A stretch of 64,000 bases of DNA from Streptomyces sp. DH41 (GCF_029813785.1 NZ_JARVKY010000003.1:1-64000); one strand, 5' to 3'; positions 43,212 to 55,557 are shown, numbered from the stretch's first letter. The notes: generated from the letters alone by a model not told the origin. Program-made: numbers and translations.

Positions 43212-44402
43212 ATGAAGGCAGTGACGTGGCAGGGCAAGCGGGACGTGCGGGTGGAGGACGTGCCCGATCCGAGGATCCAGGAGCCGACGGACGCGGTCAT
43301 CCGCGTCACGTCCTCCGGACTGTGCGGCTCCGACCTGCATCTCTACGAGGTGCTCACTCCGTTCATGACACCGGGCGACATCCTCGGCCACGAACCCATG
43401 GGCATCGTGGAGGAGGTCGGCTCCGAGGTGACCGGGCTGAAGCCCGGTGACCGGGTCGTGGTGCCGTTCCAGATCGCGTGCGGGCACTGCTTCATGTGCG
43501 GCACCGGACTGCCGACCCAGTGCGAGACCACCCAGGTCACCGGCGAGGGCATGGGCGCCCCACTGTTCGGCTACACCCGTCTGTACGGCGCCGTCCCCGG
43601 CGGGCAGGCCCAGTACCTGCGCGTGCCGCAGGCCCAGTACGGACCGATCAAGGTGCCCGAGGGCCCGGCCGACGACCGTTTCGTCTACCTCTCCGACGTC
43701 CTGCCCACCGCCTGGCAGGCCGTCCAGTACGCCGCCGTCCCGCAGGGCGGCACCCTCGCCGTGCTCGGGCTCGGCCCGATCGGCGACATGGCCTGCCGGA
43801 TCGCCAAGGCCAAGGGCGCAGGACGCGTCTTCGGCGTGGACCTGGTGCCGGAGCGGCTGCGGCGGGCCCGCGAGCGGGGCGTGGAGACGTACGACCTGCG
43901 GTCCTTCGACAACGAGAAGGAACTCGTCGCGGCGATCCAGGACCAGACCGACGGCCGCGGCCCCGACGCCGTGATCGACGCGGTCGGCACCGAGGCGCAC
44001 GGCGGCGTCGTCGCCAAACTGGTCCAGCAGACCGCCGCGGTGATGCCCCGGGCCCTCGGCGGCCCCCTGGCGGAACGGTTCAGCGTCGACCGGCTCGCGG
44101 CCCTCTACACCGCCATCGAACTGGTGCGCCGCGGCGGCACGATCTCCCTGTCCGGCGTGTACGGCGGCATGGCCGACCCGATGCCGTTGCTCACCCTGTT
44201 CGACAAGCAGATCCAGCTGCGGATGGGGCAGGCCAACGTACGCCGGTGGAGCGACGAGATCATCCCGTACCTGACGGACGAGGACCCGCTCGGCGTCGAC
44301 GACTTCGCCACCCACCGGGTGCCGCTGACGGACGCGCCGCACGCGTACGAGATGTTCCAGAAGAAGCAGGACGGCGCGGTCAAGGTGCTGCTGAAGCCGT
44401 AG
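43212..44402 (+). CDS. Zinc alcohol dehydrogenase, formaldehyde-dehydrogenase-like
   Basis: A 396-residue medium-chain dehydrogenase. The catalytic zinc site is in GLCGSDLHLYE and GHEPMG. The structural zinc site CGHCFMCGTGLPTQC is complete. The NAD-binding motif LGLGPIGDM is near residue 185. The long insertion and DAVGTEAHG segment match the glutathione-independent formaldehyde dehydrogenase-like group. The ATG follows GGAGGGAG. O-demethylation by a VanA-type enzyme releases formaldehyde, so a link with the 12-kb locus is conceivable but not shown. It is divergent from the DUF3048 gene and followed by a strong terminator. Confidence 0.88.
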   Translation: MKAVTWQGKRDVRVEDVPDPRIQEPTDAVIRVTSSGLCGSDLHLYEVLTPFMTPGDILGHEPMGIVEEVGSEVTGLKPGDRVVVPFQIACGHCFMCGTGLPTQCETTQVTGEGMGAPLFGYTRLYGAVPGGQAQYLRVPQAQYGPIKVPEGPADDRFVYLSDVLPTAWQAVQYAAVPQGGTLAVLGLGPIGDMACRIAKAKGAGRVFGVDLVPERLRRARERGVETYDLRSFDNEKELVAAIQDQTDGRGPDAVIDAVGTEAHGGVVAKLVQQTAAVMPRALGGPLAERFSVDRLAALYTAIELVRRGGTISLSGVYGGMADPMPLLTLFDKQIQLRMGQANVRRWSDEIIPYLTDEDPLGVDDFATHRVPLTDAPHAYEMFQKKQDGAVKVLLKP

Positions 44403-44412
44403 GGACCGGGCG

Positions 44413-44444
44413 TCCTCGGCAGCGCCCTCAGGGGCCGCCGAGGA
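44413..44444. terminator. Hairpin between dehydrogenase and ligase genes
   Basis: 8-bp stem TCCTCGGC/GCCGAGGA with an inner GCCC/GGGC stem. It overlaps the last codons of the convergent ligase gene and can act on both strands. Confidence 0.6.
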
Positions 44445-45495
44445 TCTCCGCCAGGTCGTAGCGGACCGGCTCCTCCAGCTGGGCGTAGGTGCAGCTCTCC
44501 GGCGTCCGGTCCGGGCGCCAGCGCCGGAAGCGGGCCGTGTGCCGGAAGCGCGCCCCGTTCTCCATGTGGTCGTACGCCACCTCGACGACCCGCTCCGGCC
44601 TGAGCGGCACCCAGGACAGGTCCTTCTTGCCCGACCAGCGGCTCGGGGCGCCGGGCAGCCGGGACGTCTCGTGCGCCGACTCCTCGGCCCAGGCGGCCCA
44701 GGGATGACCCCGGACGTCGTCCATGCGCAGCGGCTCCAGCTCCTCCACCAGCTCGGCGCGCCGCTTCATGGTGAAGGCGGCGCTCACCCCCACGTGCTGG
44801 AGGACGCCCCGGTCGTCGTAGAGGCCGAGCAGGAGGGAGCCGACCACGGGACCGCTCTTGTGGAGGCGGTACCCGGCGACCACCACGTCCGCCGTGCGCT
44901 CGTGCTTGATCTTGTACATGGCCCGCTCGTCCTGGCGGTACCGCAGATCGAGCGGCTTGGCGACGACACCGTCGAGACCCGCCCCCTCGTACTGCTCGAA
45001 CCACCGCCGGGCCACCTCGATGTCGTCCGTCGCCGGCGCCACGTGCACCGGGGCGGTGACCCCGGACAGGGCTGTCACGAGTGCCGCCCGACGGTCGGCG
45101 AGCGGCACGCCGAGCAGCGACTCGTCGCCCAGTGCCAGCAGGTCGAAGGCCACCAGCGAGGCCGGAGTCCGGTCGGCCAGCGTCCGCACCCGGGAGTCCG
45201 CCGGATGGATCCGCTCGGTGAGCGCGTCGAAGTCCAGGTGCCCCTCGCGGGCGATCACGATCTCCCCGTCCACCACGCACCGCTCGGGCAACCGCTCCCG
45301 CACCGCCTCCACCAGCTCCGGGAAGTACCTGGTCAGCGGCTTTCCCGTACGGCTGCCGAGCTCGACCTCGGCGCCGTCACGGAACACGATCGCCCGGAAC
45401 CCGTCCCACTTGGCCTCGTAGTGCATGCCCGGCGGGATCTTCGCCACGGACTTGGCGAGCATCGGCTTCACGGGCGGCATGACGGGCAGATCCAT
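44428..45495 (-). CDS. ATP-dependent DNA ligase, LigC type
   Basis: A 355-residue ATP-dependent DNA ligase of the short actinobacterial LigC/LigD-ligase class involved in end joining. The adenylation lysine is in EAKWDGF (Lys29). Later motifs include VVDGEIVI, FDLLAL, EGLDGVVAK-like GAGLDGVVAKPL and KIKHERTADVVVAG. A C-terminal OB-fold follows. There are no polymerase or nuclease domains on the chain; the polymerase is a separate gene 2 kb away. The pair would repair double-strand breaks with Ku, which is not in the window. It is divergent from the ABC-F leader. Confidence 0.92.
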   Translation of the reverse strand: MDLPVMPPVKPMLAKSVAKIPPGMHYEAKWDGFRAIVFRDGAEVELGSRTGKPLTRYFPELVEAVRERLPERCVVDGEIVIAREGHLDFDALTERIHPADSRVRTLADRTPASLVAFDLLALGDESLLGVPLADRRAALVTALSGVTAPVHVAPATDDIEVARRWFEQYEGAGLDGVVAKPLDLRYRQDERAMYKIKHERTADVVVAGYRLHKSGPVVGSLLLGLYDDRGVLQHVGVSAAFTMKRRAELVEELEPLRMDDVRGHPWAAWAEESAHETSRLPGAPSRWSGKKDLSWVPLRPERVVEVAYDHMENGARFRHTARFRRWRPDRTPESCTYAQLEEPVRYDLAEILGGP

Positions 45496-45544
45496 GCTCC
45501 GACTGTATGAGCGGCCCGTGGTCCTTGCCTGTTAGGCTTGCCTG

Positions 45545-45574
45545 GTGATCAGGTTCTACTACTTCTACATCTGA
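45545..45574 (+). CDS. Nine-codon leader peptide upstream of ABC-F gene
   Basis: A short frame GTG-ATC-AGG-TTC-TAC-TAC-TTC-TAC-ATC-TGA, giving MIRFYYFYI. A -10-like TAGGCT at 45533-45538 places the transcription start about at the GTG, so it may be a leaderless mRNA. Aromatic-rich leader peptides preceding antibiotic-resistance genes often stall ribosomes in the presence of drug. The 177 nt between leader and ABC-F contains GC-rich segments able to pair, consistent with attenuation. The region 45575-45751 holds no other gene. Confidence 0.6.
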   Translation: MIRFYYFYI

Positions 45575-45751
45575 CAGCACCCCGGGAGACCGGGCGCCGA
45601 TGCCGCCGCGCGTACGCGGTGTGATTCCGGCTGCCCCTCAGGGTCCCCGGGTCGGCCATCTCGCCGATTCCCGCGCCGCTTCGCCGCGCGACGACGACCC
45701 CTCCCTCCGTATCGGCCACCTGCCCACGCCTTCCGATATGGCGGATCACGC

Positions 45752-47452
<1,701 letters not shown>

Positions 47453-47547
47453 AACGGAGGCCTTGCCGGGTAGAGACGGCGGCACGGCCCCAGGGTGGGC
47501 CGGCGTCTGATGTGCGAGGTCCACGCGGTGCGCCTACCGTGGCTCGC

Positions 47548-48570
47548 ATGGCGGAAGCGGTGGAACTGGAAGCGGGCGGACGGACCGTGCGGCTGTCCAG
47601 CCCCGGCAAGGTCTTCTTCCCGGAGCACGGCTACACCAAGCTCGACGTGGCCCGGTACTACCAGGCCGTCGCCCCCGGCCTCCTGCGCGCCCTGCGCGAG
47701 AGGCCCACCACCCTGCAGCGCTACCCGGACGGCGTCACCGGCGAGTGGTTCTACCAGAAGCGCGCCCCCAAGGGCATGCCCGACTGGATCCCCACCGCGC
47801 ACATCACCTTCCCCAGCGGACGCAGCGCCGACGAGATGTGCCCCACCGAGGAGGCCGCGGTCCTGTGGGCCGCCCAGTACGGCACCCTCACCTTCCACCC
47901 CTGGCCGGTGCGCCGTGACGACGTCGACCACCCCGACGAACTGCGCATCGACCTCGACCCGCAGCCCGGCACCGACTACGACGACGCTGTCCGCGCCGCC
48001 CACGAACTGCGCGCGGTACTGGAGGAGTTCGGCGGGCTGCACGGCTGGCCCAAGACCTCCGGCGGACGCGGACTGCACGTCTTCGTGCCGATCGAGCCGC
48101 GCTGGACCTTCACCCAGGTCAGACGCGCCGCCATCGCCGTCGGACGCGAGATGGAACGGCGGATGCCCGAGCAGGTCACCATCAAGTGGTGGAAGGAGGA
48201 GCGCGGCGAGCGCATCTTCATCGACTACAACCAGACCTCCCGGGACCGCACCATCGCCTCCGCCTACTCCGTACGCCCCCGCCCGCACGCCCCCGTCTCC
48301 GCGCCGCTGCGCTGGGACGAGGTGGGCGTCGCGCACCCCCGGGACTTCGACATCACGACCATGCCCGCGCGCTTCGCCGAACTCGGCGACGTGCACGCGG
48401 GCATGGACGAAGAGGCCTACTCCCTCGACGCCCTGCTGGAACTGGCGACGAAGGACGAGCACGACCACGGGCTCGGTGATCTGCCGTACCCGCCCGAGTA
48501 TCCGAAGATGCCGGGGGAACCCAGCCGGGTACAGCCGAGCCGCGCGAAGAAGCCGCGGCCCCAGGGATAG
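47548..48570 (+). CDS. LigD-type polymerase domain protein (NHEJ primase-polymerase)
   Basis: A 340-residue archaeo-eukaryotic primase-fold polymerase, the PolDom part of LigD. Active-site segments are present: DLDPQPG (metal aspartates), TSGGRGLHVFVPI and FIDYNQTSRDRTIASAYSVR. It fills gaps with ribonucleotides during non-homologous end joining. The ATG at 47548 gives a start just before the conserved VELEAGGRTVRLSSPGKVFFP region. It is separate from the ligase, as in several Streptomyces. It converges with the cupredoxin gene, with a 4-nt gap. Confidence 0.93.
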   Translation: MAEAVELEAGGRTVRLSSPGKVFFPEHGYTKLDVARYYQAVAPGLLRALRERPTTLQRYPDGVTGEWFYQKRAPKGMPDWIPTAHITFPSGRSADEMCPTEEAAVLWAAQYGTLTFHPWPVRRDDVDHPDELRIDLDPQPGTDYDDAVRAAHELRAVLEEFGGLHGWPKTSGGRGLHVFVPIEPRWTFTQVRRAAIAVGREMERRMPEQVTIKWWKEERGERIFIDYNQTSRDRTIASAYSVRPRPHAPVSAPLRWDEVGVAHPRDFDITTMPARFAELGDVHAGMDEEAYSLDALLELATKDEHDHGLGDLPYPPEYPKMPGEPSRVQPSRAKKPRPQG

Positions 48571-48574
48571 CGGA

Positions 48575-50782
48575 CTACAACTCCTGGATCCTCACGTCGC
48601 GGTACGAGACCACGTCCGTCGTGCCGTGGACCTGGAGTCCGATGTAACCGGAGGCGAACCGCCGCCCGTCCGTGCCCGGGTCGTCCGAGCGCGGCGGGGT
48701 GAAGTCCTGGCCGCCGGTGTTGTCGAACTCGTTGATCAGCACGCCGTTGCGGTAGACGGAGTAGTGCTGGTCGACCACGCGGATCTCGTAGTCGTTCCAG
48801 GTGCCTTTCTCCGTCACGCCGGCCCCGGCGAGACCCACCCGGTCGAAGCCGTAGACCGAGCCGGTCTTGTACATGTCGCCGCTCGGGCTGTCGAACACCT
48901 GCACCTCGTGCCCGTACTTGATGGCGACCCACTCCGGCCGGGACTCCTCCGGATGGTCGTGGACCTGCGGGAAGCGCACGAACACACCGCCGTTGGTGTT
49001 CGCGGTGTCCGCGGCGTCGTCACGCCACTGGAGCTTCAGCGAGAAGTCCCCGTACTTGCGCTCGGGGAACCACAGCATGCCCATGCCCGGTGTGGTGGTG
49101 CTGGAGGTGATCGACCCGTCCGGGTTCAGTCCGAACGAACCGCCGCCCACCTGCTGCCACTTGGCGAAGGACTCCGCCGTGCCGTCGAGGATCGTGCGGT
49201 AGCCCTCGGTCTGGCCGGGGGTGCCGATCTTCGACTGGCGCGCGGCCTTGTTGACCGCCCGGTACTCCCGCCGGTCGACGACGCCCTCGTCCAGGAGCGC
49301 GTCCATGACCTCCCGTACGTGCTTGAGGAACAGCGCCTGGGACGTCCACTCCTTCTCGTCCTCGATCATCTCGTTGATCCGGCACCGGTTGTTCGTCACC
49401 CGGTTCGGCACGCCCGTGTCGACCGTGCCGACGATCACCGTCTCCCGCTCGTCGTACTCCGGGCAGGGCGGCGCGGGCACCTGGCCCGACACCACCGAGA
49501 AGCTCACGGTCACCGACTCGGCGGTGTTGCCCGCCTTGTCGCTCGCCCGGTAGGCGACGGTGTGCCGGCCCACCCGGTCGACGACCACGGGCGCGGTGTA
49601 CGCGAGGTAGGGCCCGGCGTCGAGCGAGTACTCCACGCCGGCCACACCGGAACCGCCCTCGTCCGTGGCGCTGACGGTCACCTTCGCGCTGCCGACGTAG
49701 GCGCCGTCGGAGTTCTTGGTGCCCTCCACGGTCGCGCCGGTCACCGGCGCGGTGGTGTCCTCGGGGGGAGCGGCGACGACGGTGAAGGAGACGCTCTTCT
49801 CCGCGGCGACGTTGCCCGCCTTGTCGGTGGCGCGGTAGCGCACGGTGTGCTCACCGACCTCGTGCACCATGACGGGCGCGGTGTACGCCTGCCAGGCGCC
49901 GTCGCCGACCGCGTACTCGATGGTGTTGACCCCGGAACCGGTGTCGGAGGCGGTGACGGTCACCGTCGCCATGTCGATGTACGCGCCGTCCGGGTTCTTC
50001 TCGCCGCCGACCGTCGCCGAGGTCTCCGGCGCGACCGTGTCGTCGGTGTCCGGGGCGACGACGGTGAACGTGACGCTCTTCTCGGCGGCCGCGTTGCCCG
50101 CCTTGTCGAACGCCCGGTAGCGCACCGTGTGCTCGCCGACCTGGTCGACGACGACCGGCGTGGTGTACGGCTGCCAGGCACCGTCGGCGCCGATCGCGTA
50201 CTCGGTCCGCTCGACGCCGGAGCCGCCCTCGTCGGTGGCGCCGATCGTCACGCTCGCGGAGCCGACGTAGGCGCCGTCGGCGTTCTGCGTGCCGCCGACG
50301 TCCGCCGACGTCGCGGGCGCGGTGGTGTCCTCGCCACCGCCGCCCTCGGTCACCACGAGCACGCCCTTCATCTCCCCGTGACCGGGGATCGTGCAGTGGT
50401 ACATGTAGCGGCCGGGGGTGAGGGTGACCTCGGCGGTGTGCTTGCCGCCCTGGTCGTCGCCCGGGTTGGCCAGGATGTTCAGCTGGACGTCCTGGTTGTA
50501 CTCGGGATCGCTGGTCATGAACGTCAGCGTGTGCGGCATGCCGGTGGTGTTCCCGGTCGCCTCACTGTTCTCGAAGACGATCGTGGCCGGACCGGCCACC
50601 GCCGTCTCGGGGGCGGACGTGTACTTGTCGATGTCGTTCCCGGCGGTCCAGGTGAGGACCTGGTCCGCGGCGGCGGCCTCCGCCTGCGCCCTGGGCTGCC
50701 CGGACGCGGACGTCGCCTGCAGACCGAGGATCATCAGCAGGCCGGCCAACAGGGCGGCCCACATTCTTCGTCGGCGTATCAC
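48575..50782 (-). CDS. Exported cupredoxin/Ig-like/DUF1080 multidomain protein
   Basis: A 735-residue secreted protein. After a signal peptide (residues 1-27) comes a plastocyanin-like domain with type-1 copper ligands: His in MPHTLTF and Cys, His and Met in YHCTIPGHGEM. Three repeats of about 90 residues follow, each ending in a VGEHTVRYRAFDKAGN-like strand (OmpL47/Ig-like). The C-terminal 250 residues are a DUF1080 (3-keto-disaccharide hydrolase) jelly roll. The GTG start overlaps the stop of the ThuA/dehydrogenase gene, so both are co-translated. It may carry electrons between the sugar dehydrogenase and laccase. That is inference. Confidence 0.87.
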   Translation of the reverse strand: MIRRRRMWAALLAGLLMILGLQATSASGQPRAQAEAAAADQVLTWTAGNDIDKYTSAPETAVAGPATIVFENSEATGNTTGMPHTLTFMTSDPEYNQDVQLNILANPGDDQGGKHTAEVTLTPGRYMYHCTIPGHGEMKGVLVVTEGGGGEDTTAPATSADVGGTQNADGAYVGSASVTIGATDEGGSGVERTEYAIGADGAWQPYTTPVVVDQVGEHTVRYRAFDKAGNAAAEKSVTFTVVAPDTDDTVAPETSATVGGEKNPDGAYIDMATVTVTASDTGSGVNTIEYAVGDGAWQAYTAPVMVHEVGEHTVRYRATDKAGNVAAEKSVSFTVVAAPPEDTTAPVTGATVEGTKNSDGAYVGSAKVTVSATDEGGSGVAGVEYSLDAGPYLAYTAPVVVDRVGRHTVAYRASDKAGNTAESVTVSFSVVSGQVPAPPCPEYDERETVIVGTVDTGVPNRVTNNRCRINEMIEDEKEWTSQALFLKHVREVMDALLDEGVVDRREYRAVNKAARQSKIGTPGQTEGYRTILDGTAESFAKWQQVGGGSFGLNPDGSITSSTTTPGMGMLWFPERKYGDFSLKLQWRDDAADTANTNGGVFVRFPQVHDHPEESRPEWVAIKYGHEVQVFDSPSGDMYKTGSVYGFDRVGLAGAGVTEKGTWNDYEIRVVDQHYSVYRNGVLINEFDNTGGQDFTPPRSDDPGTDGRRFASGYIGLQVHGTTDVVSYRDVRIQEL

Positions 50783-53259
50783 TCAGACCCCCTCGCCAGC
50801 TGTCCGGCGGCCGGCGTCGGCCCACCGCCCTCGTAGGTGACCCGCCACAGGGCCGACTTGGAGTCCGAGGTGAAGAAGCCGCGGCCGTAGTCCAGGACGT
50901 ACAGCGCGCCGTCCGGGCCGAACTTCCAGCCCATCAGGTTCTTGATGCCGTCGTTGCCGATCGGCACGATCTTCTTCAGCGACTCCGAGTGCACCGGCAG
51001 ACCGCCGTCACCCTGTGTCTTCGGGTCCATCAGCACCGCGTTGCGCGGCTGGTCGGCGTCGTAGAAGTCACCGACGAACCACTTGCCGTCCCAGTACGCC
51101 GGCCACTTGGTCTCGCTGGTGCTCTCGGCGTCGTAGCGGTAGAGCGGGCCGTTCATCGCGGCCTGGCCGCCGCCCTTGAGCCAGGGCAGCTTGTAGGTGG
51201 CCTCGTCCTGCTTGTACGACGGGATCCCGTTCTCGTCGCGCGGGAAGTCGGGGCCGCCGCCCTGCGGTGAGTACCAGATGTTGTTCCCGGTCACCGGCGG
51301 CAGGTTGACCAGGCCGTCGTTGTTCGGCGACTCGTTCTTCGGGGCGTCGCAGTCGTACCAGCCCAGCGGCTTCGACGGGTCCGGCAGGTTCCGGTCCCGG
51401 TACGGTTGCTTGTTGCCCATGCAGTACGGCCAGCCCCGGTTGCCCGCCTCGGTGATCGCGGCGAACGTGTCGTACTTCGCCGGGCCCCACGTCGGCGACG
51501 GTGAACCGGCGTCCGGGCCGACCCAGCCGGCGTAGAGGGTGTCGGTCTTCTTGTCGACGGAGATGCGTGCCGGGTTGCGCACGCCCATCACGTAGATCTC
51601 GCCGCGCGTCTTGCCGCCGCCCTCGGCGGTCTCCTCGCCGGTGAAGAGGTTGCCCTCGGGGAGCGTGTAGGTCCCGTCCGGCTCCGGGTGGATGCGCAGG
51701 ATCTTGCCGTTGAGGTTGTTGGTGTTGCCGGCGGTGCGGCGCGCGTCGGCGAAGGACACGCCCTTGAAGTTGGGCTCCGGGTTGTTGCCCGAGTAACCGC
51801 CGCTGAATCCGCTGGAGTTGTTGTCACCGGTCGCGATGTACAGGTTGCCCTTGGAGTCCCAGGCCAGGCCGCCGCCCGCGTGGCAGCAGCTGTGGATCTG
51901 GACCGGCCACTTCAGCAGCACCTTCTCGCTGCCCAGGTCCAGCTTGTTGGTCTCCTGGTCGAGCGTGAAGCGGGAGACCCGCCGCTCGGCCATGTGGGTG
52001 TCGCGGTTGATCTCGGAGTGGGGTGTGTAGTGCAGGTACACCCAGCCGTTCTCCGTGAACTCCGGGTCCAGCTCGATGCCGAGCAGGCCCTCCTCGACCT
52101 TGACCAGCTCCTCGCCGCCGCCCTTGTTGCCGAAGACGGTCAGTTCACCGGCGAGCGTGACCTTGTCGGTCTCCGGGTCCCAGACGTGGATCTCGCCCCG
52201 GCCCTTGCCGATGTCCGGGTCGTTCCAGTCGGTCACCACGGGCTGGGAGGAGTCCGCGCCGCCGCGGCCGATGTAGAACACGCGGCCGTCGGGCGCGGTG
52301 ACCAGGCCGTGCGGCTCGCCGATCTGGTCGTTCTGGCCGGGCTGGTTGGGATCGGTGAGCCGCTCGGCCTTGTAGTTGCCGTCGATGGTCGCCTTGCAGT
52401 CGGCCTGCGCCAGCCGCGTCGTCCACATCAGGGCGCCGCGCAGATGGGCGCGGAAGTCGGTCTCGTCGTAGGACGACACCGTGCCGCCCATGCCGGTGTA
52501 GAAGGACCGGCCGCCGTCGTAGTCCCGGCACCAGCTGACCGGGTGGTCCCAGCCGTTGGCGCTCGCCCCGGGCTGGTACGTCGACTCGCGCACCCGGGCC
52601 ACGGTGTGCACGTCGCCGGACGGGTTCTCCACCCAGTTCATCCACTGGTCGGGCCGCTTCCACTGCACCGGCAGGTCCTTGGTGGCCGGATGGCGCCGGT
52701 CACCGACCTCGACGGTGGCCCGCTGGACCTTGTCCGGGCTGGAGGCGGCCGGACGGGCCCCGACCAGACCGGTGAACCAGTCCGAGTAGGGCTCGGCGCG
52801 GGCCGCGTCGTGGATGCCGACGAACCCGCCGCCGGCCTCCATGTACGCCTCCAGACCGGCCTCCTGCGCCGGCGTCAGGACGTCGCCGCCGCCGGTCAGG
52901 AACACGACCGCGTTGAAGCGGCCGAGCCTCTTCTCGTTGGTGAAGACCGAGGCGTTGTCCGTGGCCTCGACGCTGAAACGCTCCTTCTCCGGGCCGGACA
53001 GCCCGATCCGTTCGATGGCCGCGATCCCGGCGTTCACGACCGGGGACTCGTCCCCGGCCGCGGCGGACCCGTAGAAGATCAGCACCCGTACGTTGGCACC
53101 GCCCGGCGGCGACTTGATCGACATCGTTGTCAGGGACGGATCCGGCGCCGGGCGGGCGCTGGCGGCCGGGCCGGACAGCAGCCCGGCGGCGACGAATCCG
53201 GCGGTCGCGAACGCCGCCCAGCCCTTTCTTCTTCTCGTGCTCAACCCTCGTAAGTGCAT
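50779..53259 (-). CDS. Exported ThuA-like/sugar dehydrogenase fusion
   Basis: An 826-residue secreted protein. A signal peptide (STRRRKGW followed by a hydrophobic segment) precedes a ThuA-like glutamine-amidotransferase-fold domain (VRVLIFYGSAAAGDESPV, GGGFVGIHDAARAE). From about residue 290 a glucose/sorbosone dehydrogenase (PQQ-type beta propeller) follows, with GLLGIELDPEF, HSCCHAGGGLAWD and YIATGDNNSSG. The ATG at 53259 has a near-perfect GAGGAGGT site. It is the first gene of the operon with the cupredoxin/DUF1080 protein. It is probably an extracellular sugar oxidase whose electron acceptor would be external. Confidence 0.9.
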   Translation of the reverse strand: MHLRGLSTRRRKGWAAFATAGFVAAGLLSGPAASARPAPDPSLTTMSIKSPPGGANVRVLIFYGSAAAGDESPVVNAGIAAIERIGLSGPEKERFSVEATDNASVFTNEKRLGRFNAVVFLTGGGDVLTPAQEAGLEAYMEAGGGFVGIHDAARAEPYSDWFTGLVGARPAASSPDKVQRATVEVGDRRHPATKDLPVQWKRPDQWMNWVENPSGDVHTVARVRESTYQPGASANGWDHPVSWCRDYDGGRSFYTGMGGTVSSYDETDFRAHLRGALMWTTRLAQADCKATIDGNYKAERLTDPNQPGQNDQIGEPHGLVTAPDGRVFYIGRGGADSSQPVVTDWNDPDIGKGRGEIHVWDPETDKVTLAGELTVFGNKGGGEELVKVEEGLLGIELDPEFTENGWVYLHYTPHSEINRDTHMAERRVSRFTLDQETNKLDLGSEKVLLKWPVQIHSCCHAGGGLAWDSKGNLYIATGDNNSSGFSGGYSGNNPEPNFKGVSFADARRTAGNTNNLNGKILRIHPEPDGTYTLPEGNLFTGEETAEGGGKTRGEIYVMGVRNPARISVDKKTDTLYAGWVGPDAGSPSPTWGPAKYDTFAAITEAGNRGWPYCMGNKQPYRDRNLPDPSKPLGWYDCDAPKNESPNNDGLVNLPPVTGNNIWYSPQGGGPDFPRDENGIPSYKQDEATYKLPWLKGGGQAAMNGPLYRYDAESTSETKWPAYWDGKWFVGDFYDADQPRNAVLMDPKTQGDGGLPVHSESLKKIVPIGNDGIKNLMGWKFGPDGALYVLDYGRGFFTSDSKSALWRVTYEGGGPTPAAGQLARGSE

Positions 53260-53357
53260 GGGCACCTCCTCGGTCACGGCAGCAGCGCCAAGGAAGTTAG
53301 ACCTCTTTGCGTGGTTCGCCAATAGGTATGACCAGGATCGAACGAACTTTGTCCTGA

Positions 53358-54479
<1,122 letters not shown>

Positions 54480-54508
54480 GGTGCTTCACGCACGGGCGCC
54501 CCGCGGGT

Positions 54509-54523
54509 CCCGCGCCGCGCGGG
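54509..54523. terminator. Hairpin after laccase gene
   Basis: 6-bp stem CCCGCG/CGCGGG with a 3-nt loop, 30 nt after the laccase stop and before the convergent glyoxalase-like gene. Confidence 0.45.
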
Positions 54524-54611
54524 TGCCGGGTGCCGGGCGTGGGGTGCCGGAGGACGTGGCGGCGTCCGGTTTCGACGGCACAGGGCCGATCAGGCCCCGG
54601 CCGGACAGGCC

Positions 54612-55403
54612 CTACGCCTCCCGCGGCATCGGTCTGAGCACCGCGAACCGGGCGCCGTACGGGTCGGCGAGCCGGGCGAGGCGCCCGACACCCTCGATGT
54701 CCGCCGGAGGCATCCGCACCGTGCCGCCCAGCTCCCCGGCCCGGGCGACCGCGGCGTCCGTGTCGTCGACCGCGAAGTACGGCAGCCAGTGGGCGTCCGT
54801 CTCCACCGGGTCGTCGGCGAGCGGAACGACGCCGCCGAACATGCTCTCCTCGCCCTCCCCGGACGGGTTGACGCACGTGTACGTCCCGGCGCCGGGGAAG
54901 GCGACGGCGGACGTCTCCAGCCCCAGCACCGCGTCGTAGTACGCGGCGGCCGCCGCGACGTCCGCCGTGTACAGCTCGACCCAGCACAGCGCACCGGCCT
55001 CGCCGGCCACGGTCAGGCCGCCCAGCCGCTGAGGCTGCCGGACGCCGAACGGCACCCCGGCCCGGTCGGCGAGGATCGCCGTCGTGCCCTGGCCCATGAC
55101 GTCCGCCGGACGCACGAGCACACTGCCCCGGGCCTGCTCGGAGGCCTTGGCGGCGGCTTCCGCGTCCGGGGTCTGGAAGTACACCGTCCAGGACGGCGGG
55201 CCCTGCTCCGGCGTGGTGCGCATGCCGCCGGCCACGATCCGGCCGTCCAGCTCGAAGAAGCCGTACCCCCTGGCCTCGGGGCCCGCCGACCGGAACCGCC
55301 AGCCGAAGAGGCCACCGTAGAAGGAAGCGGCGCCGTCGATGTCGGACGTGCCGACGTCGATCCAGTTCGGGGCGCCGGTGACGAAACGGGTGGTGAGCAT
55401 CAT
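54612..55403 (-). CDS. Glyoxalase/bleomycin-resistance (VOC) fold protein
   Basis: A 263-residue protein with two VOC repeats: WIDVGTSDIDGAASFYGGLFGW (residues 14-35) and CWVELYTADVAAAAAYYDAVLG (from about residue 141). Each repeat ends in a strand followed by DRAGVPFGV or DPYGARFAVL. The ATG at 55403 follows GAGGAGGG. Substrate is unknown; similar proteins are annotated as glyoxalase or antibiotic-binding proteins. There is no operon partner. Confidence 0.85.
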   Translation of the reverse strand: MMLTTRFVTGAPNWIDVGTSDIDGAASFYGGLFGWRFRSAGPEARGYGFFELDGRIVAGGMRTTPEQGPPSWTVYFQTPDAEAAAKASEQARGSVLVRPADVMGQGTTAILADRAGVPFGVRQPQRLGGLTVAGEAGALCWVELYTADVAAAAAYYDAVLGLETSAVAFPGAGTYTCVNPSGEGEESMFGGVVPLADDPVETDAHWLPYFAVDDTDAAVARAGELGGTVRMPPADIEGVGRLARLADPYGARFAVLRPMPREA

Positions 55404-55537
55404 CGCCCTCCTCGGAAGGGTCCCGTTGCCTGCCCTGCCGAGTCTCGCACCCACCACTGACAACCGCTTCCGCGCGCCGCCGTGCGCACCCGCGTCCGGC
55501 GGGGGACCATCGGGTCGGCCGGGGGTCCGTCCGCGGG

Positions 55538-55557
55538 GCGTTGATCCCGCGTTGATC
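55538..55557. promoter_or_regulatory. Direct repeat upstream of the Wbl gene
   Basis: Two exact copies of GCGTTGATC (55538-55546 and 55549-55557), one helical turn (11 bp) apart and 34-53 bp before the Wbl ATG. This fits a site for a regulator that binds one DNA face near the promoter. Confidence 0.45.
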
